Made by a program: the position numbers and the translations under genes. 64,000 nt of DNA, taken from assembly GCA_002323995.1 (NCBI GenBank), contig DCQY01000126.1, forward strand, positions 19,019 through 83,018, written 5' to 3'. Position 1 is the first letter of the stretch; every line of letters starts with the position of its first letter. Shown here piece by piece: positions 8,107 to 15,985 of the stretch. A model generated the notes under the pieces. It saw nothing but the letters and a program-made list of their open reading frames with translations, was not told the origin of the DNA and ran no database searches. The stretch comes from Akkermansiaceae bacterium UBA1506 (lineage in GTDB: Bacteria > Verrucomicrobiota > Verrucomicrobiia > Verrucomicrobiales > DEV007).

Positions 8107-9485
8107 GCTGTGTTGCCCCTTACAAAAGGTCCGGTGATAGCGACCGTGATTCCCGGGCTCTGGATGTTTGCGAAGAGAACGGAGCCATCAGGGCTAAAGC
8201 AGGCACCTGCAAACTCACTGCCATTGAGTGCATTGCGAGCTAGCGTGAACATCTCACCAGTAGGAGTGACTCCGCGAATGTGGTTAGTACCTTTCGTGTC
8301 CTCGCAGATAAAGAGATGTCCGTTTGGTGCAATGGTGATGTTATCAGCGTGAGTCAGTAGGTCGGAATTATTAGGCTCAAGGAAAAGTTCTAACTCTCCA
8401 CTTGTTTCGTCGCTACGACTTGGAAAATAACGGAAAATTTGCCCCATTTGGTTTTTTCCCCCGTTGGTGCAGGCCCAGTAAATGGAGGCTTCACCGACGG
8501 TTTTGGGGCTGCCATACCACATGCCTTCTGCACGAGAAAAGATAAGTGCTCCTTTTTCGATCGCGCGGAAGCGAAGGTCGTCGTTCGGTGTATCAACCTT
8601 ATTAAGATCAACCCATTCGACGGGAAGGCGTTCGCGGACCGGAAAACTGTTTTGATTTCCCGGCCAATTTCGAGAGTCCCAATTTCCCGCTGCTTTAATT
8701 TTAAGGGCTTGCAGCTTGCCTCCCTTTGCCAGTTTGCCAGATTGATGGGGAATAAAGCGGGTGATAACGCCGTCACCGCGGTCCTCGGTCTGGTAGACGA
8801 TTCCCGTGGCTGGATCGACAGCGACTGCCTCTCGTCGAAAGCGACCCATTTCCTTAAGGGGGACCGGAGGAGTGATGTTCGCTTCGGCTGTCGCCGGAAC
8901 TTCAAAGCAGTAACCGTGGAACTGCCCCCACTGTGTTGTCATGTCAGCTGGCTCTTCGCAACTGAGCCACGTTCCCCAGGGGGTCGGACCGCCGGCGCAA
9001 TTCCGATCGGTCCCAATGAGACTGAGAAACTCGTTCTCAACCTCGCGTTTCCTTAAGTTGTAAATAATGGTTGATGTTCCACCGACAAAAGGTTGAGCTC
9101 CGTGGCGCCCTGAATCGTAAACGAGCGCCTTGTCCAGATCCCCCGGGATTTTTTCATTGTCACTGAATGGCCCTTTAGTGTGATGGGAGTGCCCGATTTC
9201 GTGATTGCGAATCACGGCAACCCGGCTCTTTCCAATATCAAAGGCTGCCATGCCGTCGGGTTGCCCCGGAACTCGGTAGCCGTCTTTCATTCGATCGCCA
9301 GAGGTGGAGAGGATCCGATAATGAAAACCCTTTGGCAGATCGATGACGCCATCGGGATCTTCGAGGAGGTTGCCATAGGAGAACAATTCATCGGCCTGGG
9401 CCGTACTTTTCAGTAATTGGTTGAGACCGGTGAATCCGGTTGTAACGGCTGCAGAATGGTTAAGAAATGTTCGTCGGGATACCAT
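8103..9485 (-). CDS. PhoX/DUF839-family secreted protein (alkaline phosphatase-like)
   Basis: Starting at the ATG at 9485 gives 460 residues. The N-terminus, MVSRRTFLNHSAAVTTG, has the SRRxFL core of a twin-arginine signal, so export of a folded metalloprotein is expected. Family motifs of PhoX (DUF839) are present: VIRNHEIGHS, and GTWLSCEEP, which in PhoX contributes metal and iron ligands. Characterised PhoX is a Ca/Fe-dependent phosphatase; many DUF839 relatives are uncharacterised, so phosphatase activity is inferred. A longer reading to 9656 would destroy the Tat signal position and overlap metY control sequences, so I rejected it. It is divergent from metY and convergent with the PepSY-like gene. 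Confidence 0.85.
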   Translation of the reverse strand: MVSRRTFLNHSAAVTTGFTGLNQLLKSTAQADELFSYGNLLEDPDGVIDLPKGFHYRILSTSGDRMKDGYRVPGQPDGMAAFDIGKSRVAVIRNHEIGHSHHTKGPFSDNEKIPGDLDKALVYDSGRHGAQPFVGGTSTIIYNLRKREVENEFLSLIGTDRNCAGGPTPWGTWLSCEEPADMTTQWGQFHGYCFEVPATAEANITPPVPLKEMGRFRREAVAVDPATGIVYQTEDRGDGVITRFIPHQSGKLAKGGKLQALKIKAAGNWDSRNWPGNQNSFPVRERLPVEWVDLNKVDTPNDDLRFRAIEKGALIFSRAEGMWYGSPKTVGEASIYWACTNGGKNQMGQIFRYFPSRSDETSGELELFLEPNNSDLLTHADNITIAPNGHLFICEDTKGTNHIRGVTPTGEMFTLARNALNGSEFAGACFSPDGSVLFANIQSPGITVAITGPFVRGNTA

Positions 9486-9545
9486 CTTGATGATTAAATC
9501 TGAACCGAGGAAATACCGCACTCCAAAATATCGCAGAAATGCGCC

Positions 9546-9580
9546 ACGATGTTTACGCTTTGGCTTGCATCGTAAATCGT
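9546..9580. promoter_or_regulatory. Imperfect inverted repeat upstream of metY
   Basis: ACGATGTTTACG (9546-9557) and CGTAAATCGT (9571-9580) are complementary apart from a bulged base and some length difference, with a 13-base spacer. The repeat ends 27 bases before the metY ATG, in the gap shared with the PhoX-type gene. It could be an operator or a leader hairpin. It does not resemble a SAM riboswitch. Confidence 0.4.
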
Positions 9581-9607
9581 CATTTGGCACGTTCGACCCT
9601 CTCAAAT

Positions 9608-10891
9608 ATGAAAATTGAAACTCTCTGCCTTCACGGGGGACATACCCCAGATCCAACGACTAAAGCCCGAGCCGTTCCTCTTTATCGCTCCAGCTCATTT
9701 GTTTTTGACTCCACTGAGCACGCAGCCAATCTTTTTGCGCTAAAGGAACTAGGGAATATATACACCCGTTTAATGAACCCGACCACCGACGTGCTGGAGA
9801 AGCGTGTCGCGCTCTTGGAAGGAGCTCATGAGATGGGTGGACTTGGTCTTGCCTCGGGAACCTCAGCGGTTTTTTACTCGATCATTAATCTGGCCAAAGC
9901 GGGAGACAACATCATTTCAGCCCGCAACCTCTACGGCGGAACTTATACCCAGTTTAATGATATTCTTCCTGCTCTTGGTATTGAGGTAAAATTTGTCGAC
10001 TCCCAAGACCCTCAGGCTTTCGCTGAGGCGATCGACGAAAATACGCGGGCTCTTTTTTGCGAAACAGTATCGAATCCAGCGCTTGAAGTGACAGATTTGA
10101 AGGCGGTCGGCAAAATCGCTCACGAAAATGGGTTACCTCTTATTGTCGACTCCACCTTCTCGACTCCTTACTTGACTCGCCCAATCGAGTGCGGAGCTGA
10201 TATCGTGGTGCACTCTCTTACGAAGTGGATGGGTGGACATGGCGCCGGTATCGGGGGCGTTGTCGTTGACGCAGGAAAGTTCAATTGGGCAGGTGGAAAA
10301 CACCCCCTTTATGATGAGCCGGATAATTCATATCACGGACTTCGCTGGGGTCATGATCTGCCAGAACCACTCGCTCCTCTTGCGTTCATACTGCGGATGA
10401 GAACCGTGCCGCTACGCAACCTTGGAGCCTGCATTTCTCCAGACAATTCGTGGTTGATGCTTCAGGGAATCGAGACGCTTCCGCTGCGCATGGAACGCCA
10501 CTGTGAAAATGCCCTGGCCGTGGCTAAACATCTTCAGGACCATGAACAGGTCGAGTGGGTTCGATTCCCTGGGTTGGAGACGGACTCTGAATACGAAAAG
10601 AATCAACAATATCTTGAGGGCAAGGGCGGCTCCATGGTGGTTTTCGGAATTAAGGGCGGCGCTGAGGCAGGACAGAAATTTATCGAGAATCTTGAGCTCT
10701 TTTCTCACCTCGCAAACGTAGGAGATGCAAAGTCATTGGCGATTCATCCGGCGACGACGACGCACTCGCAGCTCAACGAAGAACAACAGGCGGCAGGTGG
10801 GATCACACCTGAGCTTGTCCGTCTTTCGATTGGCATCGAAAGCATCGACGACATCGTTTCCGATCTCGATAAGGCGCTGGCGGCTTCTTAA
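9608..10891 (+). CDS. metY: O-acetylhomoserine sulfhydrylase (Cys/Met metabolism PLP enzyme)
   Basis: This 427-residue enzyme of the Cys/Met PLP family converts O-acetylhomoserine (or a related activated homoserine) and sulfide to homocysteine. The start at 9608 (MKIETLCLHGGHTPD) matches the usual family N-terminus. Motifs include YTRLMNPTTDVLEKRVALLE, ASGTSAVFY, IVDSTFSTPYL and HSLTKWMGGHG, with the PLP lysine at residue 206. The length and the long insert with NSYHGLRWGHDLPE favour the O-acetylhomoserine sulfhydrylase branch over cystathionine synthases. With CysK at 52 kb it suggests sulfur assimilation by direct sulfhydrylation. No SAM riboswitch is visible upstream. A longer frame to 9539 is unlikely. 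Confidence 0.9.
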   Translation: MKIETLCLHGGHTPDPTTKARAVPLYRSSSFVFDSTEHAANLFALKELGNIYTRLMNPTTDVLEKRVALLEGAHEMGGLGLASGTSAVFYSIINLAKAGDNIISARNLYGGTYTQFNDILPALGIEVKFVDSQDPQAFAEAIDENTRALFCETVSNPALEVTDLKAVGKIAHENGLPLIVDSTFSTPYLTRPIECGADIVVHSLTKWMGGHGAGIGGVVVDAGKFNWAGGKHPLYDEPDNSYHGLRWGHDLPEPLAPLAFILRMRTVPLRNLGACISPDNSWLMLQGIETLPLRMERHCENALAVAKHLQDHEQVEWVRFPGLETDSEYEKNQQYLEGKGGSMVVFGIKGGAEAGQKFIENLELFSHLANVGDAKSLAIHPATTTHSQLNEEQQAAGGITPELVRLSIGIESIDDIVSDLDKALAAS

Positions 10892-10973
10892 CGAAATCAG
10901 TTGCGCGAAGCTTAGAGAAGCCTTTTATTTAAGAGGCCCAAACATTCGCGCCCCCCTACGCAGAATAAAGAAA

Positions 10974-11210
10974 ATGGCAGAACTAGAAGATAGATACGAA
11001 GACAATGTCGTTGGCACATTCTACGTCGACGACCAGTGTATTGATTGCGACCTTTGTCGTGAAACTGCGCCCGATAACTTCACTCGAAACGAAGACGGAG
11101 GATATTCCTACGTTTACAAGCAGCCCGAGAACGATGAGGAGCGCGCGCTCTCTGACGAAGCGATGGAGGGTTGTCCAGTGGAAGCCATCGGCAACGATGG
11201 TTCGGGTTGA
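10974..11210 (+). CDS. Small single-cluster 4Fe-4S ferredoxin
   Basis: This 78-residue acidic ferredoxin has a CIDCDLC motif (cysteines 22, 25 and 28) and a distant CP pair in GCPVEAI near the C-terminus. It therefore has four ligands for one [4Fe-4S] cluster, like the Fer4_15/Fer4_13 type. It would carry single electrons in the cytoplasm; its partner is not evident. ATG at 10974 is preferred over a longer in-frame opening that overlaps metY. A strong intrinsic terminator follows at 11238-11270, so it is probably the last gene of its transcript, possibly together with metY. Confidence 0.9.
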   Translation: MAELEDRYEDNVVGTFYVDDQCIDCDLCRETAPDNFTRNEDGGYSYVYKQPENDEERALSDEAMEGCPVEAIGNDGSG

Positions 11211-11237
11211 AGCCTTCTTCAATTTCGACCTTCCAAG

Positions 11238-11270
11238 ACTGCGTCGTCTTCGGATGACGCAGTTTTTTTG
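11238..11270 (+). terminator. Intrinsic terminator after the ferredoxin gene
   Basis: An 11-bp stem (ACTGCGTCGTC with GATGACGCAGT, one G-U pair) is capped by a TTCG tetraloop and followed by a run of seven T residues. It is 27 bases after the ferredoxin stop and is one of the clearest terminators in the window. Confidence 0.92.
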
Positions 11271-11309
11271 TGGTGTAATCCTGAATACCAGAATAGAATT
11301 GGAACGCTC

Positions 11310-11684
11310 ATGGCTTTTCGTAGAAGACCGCGTCGGACCATTAGGGAACGTGCCTTAGCACAACTTCGCGGTTACTGGGAGCCTCAGGATGTTTCGAAAT
11401 ACACCCGCGACAGTGGAACCGTCGTAGAGGATACCCTGAAAGAGCTGGGACTGGAAAGCCGATTCAACGAGGAGCAAGTGTTTGACGCCTGGAACAGCAT
11501 GGTAAGCAACTTTATTGCCCAAAATGCAAGGCCGGTCTCGCTTCAACGGGGAGTGCTGAATATTCAGGTACTCCATTCTACTGTGCACTATGAGTTGGAG
11601 CGAATGAAGAGTCAGTTGCTGGCTAAAATGCAAGACAGCTTTGGCCGGAATAATGTGAAGGAGATTCGATTCCGCCTTGGCTAA
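11310..11684 (+). CDS. DUF721/DciA-like protein
   Basis: From the ATG at 11310 the product is 124 residues. It has a basic N-terminus (MAFRRRPRRTIRERALAQLRG) and a C-terminal DUF721 domain (about residues 45-124) with the characteristic FDAWNSMV...ARPVSLQRGVLNIQV...VHYELERMKSQLLAKM run. DUF721 includes DciA, the ancestral loader of the replicative helicase DnaB; members can be shorter and of unknown role. No dna gene lies next to it. It is followed 15 bases later by folB, probably in one operon that begins after the terminator at 11270. Confidence 0.8.
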   Translation: MAFRRRPRRTIRERALAQLRGYWEPQDVSKYTRDSGTVVEDTLKELGLESRFNEEQVFDAWNSMVSNFIAQNARPVSLQRGVLNIQVLHSTVHYELERMKSQLLAKMQDSFGRNNVKEIRFRLG

Positions 11685-11699
11685 TCACCGCCGCGACTT

Positions 11700-12053
11700 A
11701 TGAGCGATTTTATCAATATCAAAGGCCTAAGGCTTGTCACTAAGATTGGAGTTCCCGAAGAGGAAAGAGCAATTCCTCAGAGTCTAAAAGTTGATGTGGC
11801 AATCAAACTCTCTAGCATAGTCGAGGAGGTTGACGACAGATTGGATCTTACAATTGACTATTACCGCGTATCTCAGCGCTTGCGAGAAGTGGCTTCTTCG
11901 GGCGAACGAAAGCTGATCGAAACCTTGGCGGAGGAACTCGCGGCTGCTGTACTTGCTTTTGATGGAGTTTTTGAGGTGACCATCGAATTGCAAAAATTTA
12001 TACTCGCTGACTGTGAAAGCGTGAGTGTGGTGCTTACACGGTCACGAGACTAA
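11700..12053 (+). CDS. folB: Dihydroneopterin aldolase
   Basis: This 117-residue cytoplasmic enzyme of the FolB family cleaves 7,8-dihydroneopterin to 6-hydroxymethyl-dihydropterin in folate synthesis. It shows the family pattern: INIKGLRLVTKIGVPEEERAIPQSLKVDV at the start, the DYYRV element after DLTI, and IETLAEELA before the last strands. The usual lysine near the C-terminus appears in LQKFILADCESVSV. Length is typical. No other folate genes adjoin it, although a pterin dehydratase is present at 53 kb. It follows the DUF721 gene by 15 bases. Confidence 0.85.
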   Translation: MSDFINIKGLRLVTKIGVPEEERAIPQSLKVDVAIKLSSIVEEVDDRLDLTIDYYRVSQRLREVASSGERKLIETLAEELAAAVLAFDGVFEVTIELQKFILADCESVSVVLTRSRD

Positions 12054-12100
12054 AAATGAAAGTCACACCCTAATCCTGGGTGGAGGCGTCGCTGAGTTCG

Positions 12101-12688
12101 ATGAAAGTAAAGACTGTCACGATCTGGTTTGTAGCCGCAGCGCTTATCGTTGGAGGTTCTATCCTTACAGTAGGTCTGCGCGCGAGCACCGAGTCAGCCC
12201 GATATAAGGTGTTGGAGAAGAGTGGGAAAATTGAGATCCGGCAGTACGCAGAGCATCTTGTCGCCGCCACTTCGATGTCTGGTGCAGGCGGTAATGGCAG
12301 TTTTGGGCGACTCTTTAGATACATTTCCGGAGAGAATAAAGACTCAAAAAAAATTGCCATGACCACACCCGTCTTTATGCCGGCGACCCCCAACGGGCGA
12401 ACGACAGAAATGCAGTTCGTCGTTCCAGTTGACGTGGCTCAAAGCGGAGCGCCGGCACCATCATCGAAATCGGTTAGTCTCAAGCGGATGCCGTCAGGCC
12501 GATACGCGGCAATACGCTACGGGGGAAGAAGTAATGCCAAGGTTCAAAAGGAGCGACTCGCCGAGTTGAGAGCCTACTTAGCTGAGGAAGGATTGGAGCC
12601 CGTAGGAAACCCCTTATTCGCAGGCTATGACCCACCATGGACACCTGCACCGCTGAGAAGAAACGAAGTTCTCCTAAGGCTACGCTGA
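12101..12688 (+). CDS. SOUL-family haem-binding protein
   Basis: The ATG at 12101 gives 195 residues; a GTG at 12080 is less likely. A hydrophobic N-terminal segment (about residues 4-24, WFVAAALIVGGSILTVGL) suggests a membrane anchor or signal. The SOUL domain follows, with YKVLEKSGKIEIRQYAEHLVA, KIAMTTPVFMP and the closing PLFAGYDPPWTP plus RNEVLLRL. Bacterial SOUL proteins are thought to bind haem or other tetrapyrroles, but their role is poorly known. It sits 47 bases after folB and may share its transcript. Confidence 0.88.
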   Translation: MKVKTVTIWFVAAALIVGGSILTVGLRASTESARYKVLEKSGKIEIRQYAEHLVAATSMSGAGGNGSFGRLFRYISGENKDSKKIAMTTPVFMPATPNGRTTEMQFVVPVDVAQSGAPAPSSKSVSLKRMPSGRYAAIRYGGRSNAKVQKERLAELRAYLAEEGLEPVGNPLFAGYDPPWTPAPLRRNEVLLRLR

Positions 12689-12856
12689 AGTTTTAAGTAG
12701 TGCGACGGACGGAGTTTTGAAAGTCCCAAACCATTAATCGGGCAAAGCGGTAATCTCGCATCGGATCGGTTAGGGGTGGGCAAGGTTAGAGAGGTTTCGA
12801 GTTAAAACTAACATGCCTCCTTTACATGGGTTTGTGGATTTCCAACAATTACGGCC

Positions 12857-13810
12857 ATGTATCGTTCTCTTCTCTATTTTTTATTCATAACTTTGGCCAT
12901 AACTGCTTCAGCGGGGGAGTTAAAAATCGAGGGTCGTGTGGCTTTCGTTGAGGGCCCGGCTTGGAGGAACGACGGGAACGTCTTTTTTACAGATATAGAG
13001 AACAATCGTATCATGCGGAAAGATCCGACTGGTAAGGTTCATGTCTTTCGACAGCCTTCAGGTAAAGCGAACGGCTTATTGTTCGATCCGCAGGAGCGCC
13101 TTCATGCTTGCGAGGGACATCGAGAGGGAGGGAATCGCCGTGTTACAAGGACCGAACTTGATGGATCCATTACTATTCTGACAGATCGATTTGAAGGGAA
13201 GCGCTACAATTCTCCTAACGACCTCGTGATGGACAATCACGGGCGAATCTACTTCACCGACCCCCGCTACGGCGGGTATGGAGGCACAGAACCAGTCGAG
13301 CAGTTCGACGAGATTGGTGAGCCGATTGAAGGGGTCTATCGAATCGATCCAGATGGTGAGGTAAGCCGGGTCATTGAACATGAAGTTCAGCGTCCTAACG
13401 GAATCGCAATATCGGCTGACGGAAGGTATCTAATCGTAGCTGACAATCACAACGGGCCTCAACCAGGAGGGCAACGGAGGCTGGTGCGATTTGATCGTGG
13501 GAATAATGGAAATATCGACGTTGAAAGTGGCAAAGTCCTGTATGACTGGGGGAACGACCGAGGCCCGGATGGAATTACGATCGGGCCTGAGGGACATATT
13601 TACGCCACTGCTGGACTGAATTTTGCAAGCTCCCTCGAAACTGTTGCTGAGCATCTTTCGGGGGTCTACGTTGTGTCGATAGAAGGGGAGTTGTTGAATT
13701 TTATCCCGGTTCCTGAGGATATGATAACGAACTGTACGTTTGGCGGCGAGGATGGTAGGACTCTTTTCATTACTGCTGGCGCCAAGCTCTGGAGTATCGT
13801 GATTGACTGA
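12857..13810 (+). CDS. Secreted SMP-30/gluconolactonase-like (LRE family) protein
   Basis: This 317-residue protein has a signal peptide (about 1-19, ending TASAG) followed by a six-bladed propeller of the SMP-30/gluconolactonase/LRE type. Hallmarks are the metal-binding EGPAW near residue 33, NSPNDLVMDNHGRIYFTDPRYGG, QRPNGIAISADGRYLIVADN and GPDGITIGPEGHIYAT. These residues bind a divalent metal in sugar lactonases. Secreted members in Verrucomicrobia and Planctomycetes are common and mostly uncharacterised. It appears to be a single gene ending in a hairpin at 13828-13853. Confidence 0.9.
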   Translation: MYRSLLYFLFITLAITASAGELKIEGRVAFVEGPAWRNDGNVFFTDIENNRIMRKDPTGKVHVFRQPSGKANGLLFDPQERLHACEGHREGGNRRVTRTELDGSITILTDRFEGKRYNSPNDLVMDNHGRIYFTDPRYGGYGGTEPVEQFDEIGEPIEGVYRIDPDGEVSRVIEHEVQRPNGIAISADGRYLIVADNHNGPQPGGQRRLVRFDRGNNGNIDVESGKVLYDWGNDRGPDGITIGPEGHIYATAGLNFASSLETVAEHLSGVYVVSIEGELLNFIPVPEDMITNCTFGGEDGRTLFITAGAKLWSIVID

Positions 13811-13827
13811 AGTTGATTATGCTTTGT

Positions 13828-13853
13828 TTAAAATCGCAGCATAGCGATTTTAA
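13828..13853. terminator. AT-rich hairpin, likely bidirectional terminator
   Basis: A perfect 10-bp inverted repeat (TTAAAATCGC and GCGATTTTAA) with loop AGCATA lies 18 bases after the lactonase-like gene. The right arm ends in TTTTAA rather than a long T run, so efficiency is uncertain. The loop is complementary to TATGCT at 13818-13823. Confidence 0.55.
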
Positions 13854-13930
13854 TTTGGCTTCTTCATTGAGTTTGCGGTTCTTTTAAGTCAACCTCTCCC
13901 TCCGACTGGGTTGAAATCCCACCAGAGTAT

Positions 13931-15244
13931 ATGAGTGAACGATTGATTTGTTTCCTGTTAGTGGCCCTAGTTCTGAACGGGGTGACTGTAAAAGGGGATG
14001 AACATTGGCCGCGGTTTCGCGGTCTAAACGGTTCCGGGGTAAATCAATCTCACTTGGTTACGACGAAATTAAGCCAAGCCAACCAAGAGTGGTCGACGCA
14101 TATCAAGGGAGTCGGACACGGATCGCCAGTTATCTGGGGAGATCGATTGTTTCTCTTGAGTGCGGTGGCTGATGAAGCAGCAAAGGTCGGTGGAGCCCAT
14201 CCTGCGAAGAAAAAGGGTAAAAAAGGTAAGGCGCCCAATCCGGCCCTTTCCTACCAATGGGTCACGTTGTGCCTTGATCGCCACACGGGCGGTATTATTT
14301 GGCAAAAGGCCTTTGAGCAAAGGCCATTTAAGGGGCACCGGTTCAATAGCGCGGCGTCATCGACGGCTGCCGCGAATGACAAAATAGTTGTATTTACCTG
14401 GGGCACGGCAGATCAGCTTTCCGCTGTCGCTCTTGATCATGATGGCCGTGAGTTGTGGAAAAGCGACCTAGGTCCGGTATCAGGCGGTCATGGGTTCGGT
14501 GGATCTCCAATTATCTACAAGGATGTAGTTATCTTGAATAACGATCAGGAAAAAGGGGGTGGAAACCTCCTAGGACTTGATGCGCATAGCGGTGAGATTA
14601 AGTGGAAGGTGGAACGGAAGAGCCAACGAATTTCCTACTCAGTACCTTGCATCTATGAAGCGGACGGACGAGATCTCGCGGTTTTCGTGAATTGGCAGCA
14701 TGGTTTCACAGCTGTCGATCCCCTGACTGGCGAGGTGATTGCCGATAAGTCGGTCTTCAATCTTGACACTAACGAGCGCGCCATCAGCTCTCCCATTGTG
14801 ACTAAGGGTATGGTGATTGGAACCTGTGGTTTCACAGCCAATCCCAAGCATTGCGTGGCAATGAAACTTTCCGGGGGCGACTGGCATGAAGTTTGGCGGC
14901 GTGAGTCTCGAATCAATCATATTCCTTCAACGATTGCGGTAGGGGATCACACTTTCCTGATTGAAGATTCCGGTATCGCGAGCTGTCTGGATACGATTAC
15001 CGGGAATGAGAATTGGATGGAGCGTGTCCCCGGAGTCGAGGGTTCGATTTTTGGTTCACCTGTTAGTGACGGGGAGAATCTCTTTTTCGCTGACGAAAAT
15101 GGAAATCTGCACGTTATCGCCGCGAGTCCAGAGTTTGAACACGTGGCAACGAACCGATTGGGTGAACTGTGCCGGACTACTCCTGTCATTGTCGGCGGCA
15201 TGATTTATATCCGCACTGAGTCTAAGCTTTCGGCGTGGAAGTGA
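13931..15244 (+). CDS. Secreted PQQ-like beta-propeller protein
   Basis: The 437-residue product has a signal peptide (about residues 1-22) and then PQQ/BamB-like propeller repeats, seen as recurring LDRHTGGIIWQKAF, LDHDGRELWKSDLG, LDAHSGEIKWKVE and LDTITGNENWMER. The start of the mature protein, WPRFRGLNGSGV, is typical of the planctomycete/verrucomicrobial family. A Lys/Gly-rich loop (near residue 95) contains AKKKGKKGKAPNP. Members with this form are exported and of unknown enzymatic function; no quinoprotein dehydrogenase catalytic set is evident. It appears to be monocistronic. Confidence 0.9.
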   Translation: MSERLICFLLVALVLNGVTVKGDEHWPRFRGLNGSGVNQSHLVTTKLSQANQEWSTHIKGVGHGSPVIWGDRLFLLSAVADEAAKVGGAHPAKKKGKKGKAPNPALSYQWVTLCLDRHTGGIIWQKAFEQRPFKGHRFNSAASSTAAANDKIVVFTWGTADQLSAVALDHDGRELWKSDLGPVSGGHGFGGSPIIYKDVVILNNDQEKGGGNLLGLDAHSGEIKWKVERKSQRISYSVPCIYEADGRDLAVFVNWQHGFTAVDPLTGEVIADKSVFNLDTNERAISSPIVTKGMVIGTCGFTANPKHCVAMKLSGGDWHEVWRRESRINHIPSTIAVGDHTFLIEDSGIASCLDTITGNENWMERVPGVEGSIFGSPVSDGENLFFADENGNLHVIAASPEFEHVATNRLGELCRTTPVIVGGMIYIRTESKLSAWK

Positions 15245-15372
15245 GGTGGTAGATCCATGCTCTCTTTACTTGGCAAGTTGCTGTCGTCCTAGTCAAAAAG
15301 TGTGAAAGTGGATCTTGGTAGGTATGACTTCCGATTGCCCTTAGTAGAAAAGTGAGAGAAAGACTGAAAAAA

Positions 15373-15900
15373 TTAACGTAGCCGCTCGATCAGTTCGCTC
15401 CGTTGCTTCGGGGGATTCCCGATCAGGTCACTGATAGAGCGAATTGGATCAATTCCATTTTGAAGTATGCCTAGGAACTGGGCCAATTGCTTCTCAAAAT
15501 GCTCTACCGCTTTGAGGTTGGCATCGTTGGAGTCGAGGTAGTCCAGTCCACGGTCAAGTAGATCAGCGATTTCTGGAATGGCCGCCTCCGGTTCAGCAAT
15601 ACGATCGATCAATTTGACAAAGTAGGAAGCGGCAAGGGTCTGCCCGTAGTCACGCCTGAGAGCAAGGCGGGCGTTTTCGATTTGAAGGTCTTTGAGAATA
15701 TGGAGATCACTGGTCTTTGCTGGATGAATTTCGATCTCACAGGAATAAAAGAGGTCGAGCTTACCGGCAAATGAACTTTTGGGGCGACGTGCTCCCTTGG
15801 CGACGGTTTTGATGATGCCGTATTCGCGAGTGCACCAGTGCACGATTAGGCTGGTCTCGGTAAGCAGAGATCGACGAATCAAGGTGCCTCGGGCTTTCAT
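15373..15900 (-). CDS. recO: DNA repair protein RecO, short form
   Basis: This 175-residue protein has the N-terminal OB-fold signature of RecO (GTLIRRSLLTETSLIVHWCT, then YGIIKTVAKGARRPKSSFAGKLDLF) followed by helical sequence. RecO loads RecA onto SSB-coated DNA with RecR. E. coli RecO is about 240 residues; this one is short and lacks the CxxC pair of zinc-finger RecO proteins. The start at 15900 is chosen because translation upstream enters the leader of the divergent prfB and is not family-like. The OB-fold evidence is good, but function of the short form is unproven. Confidence 0.75.
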   Translation of the reverse strand: MKARGTLIRRSLLTETSLIVHWCTREYGIIKTVAKGARRPKSSFAGKLDLFYSCEIEIHPAKTSDLHILKDLQIENARLALRRDYGQTLAASYFVKLIDRIAEPEAAIPEIADLLDRGLDYLDSNDANLKAVEHFEKQLAQFLGILQNGIDPIRSISDLIGNPPKQRSELIERLR

Positions 15901-15985
15901 CTTGAGCGGACGTTGGTGAAACGGATAAACATTACTAAGCGAAAGTTTGAAATTTTCCACATCTGTGAGAACGCTTACGGCCCTC

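Noticed and set aside
9486..9656. N-terminal extension of the PhoX-type protein
   Set aside because: It would put 57 residues ahead of the Tat signal and overlap metY control sequences.
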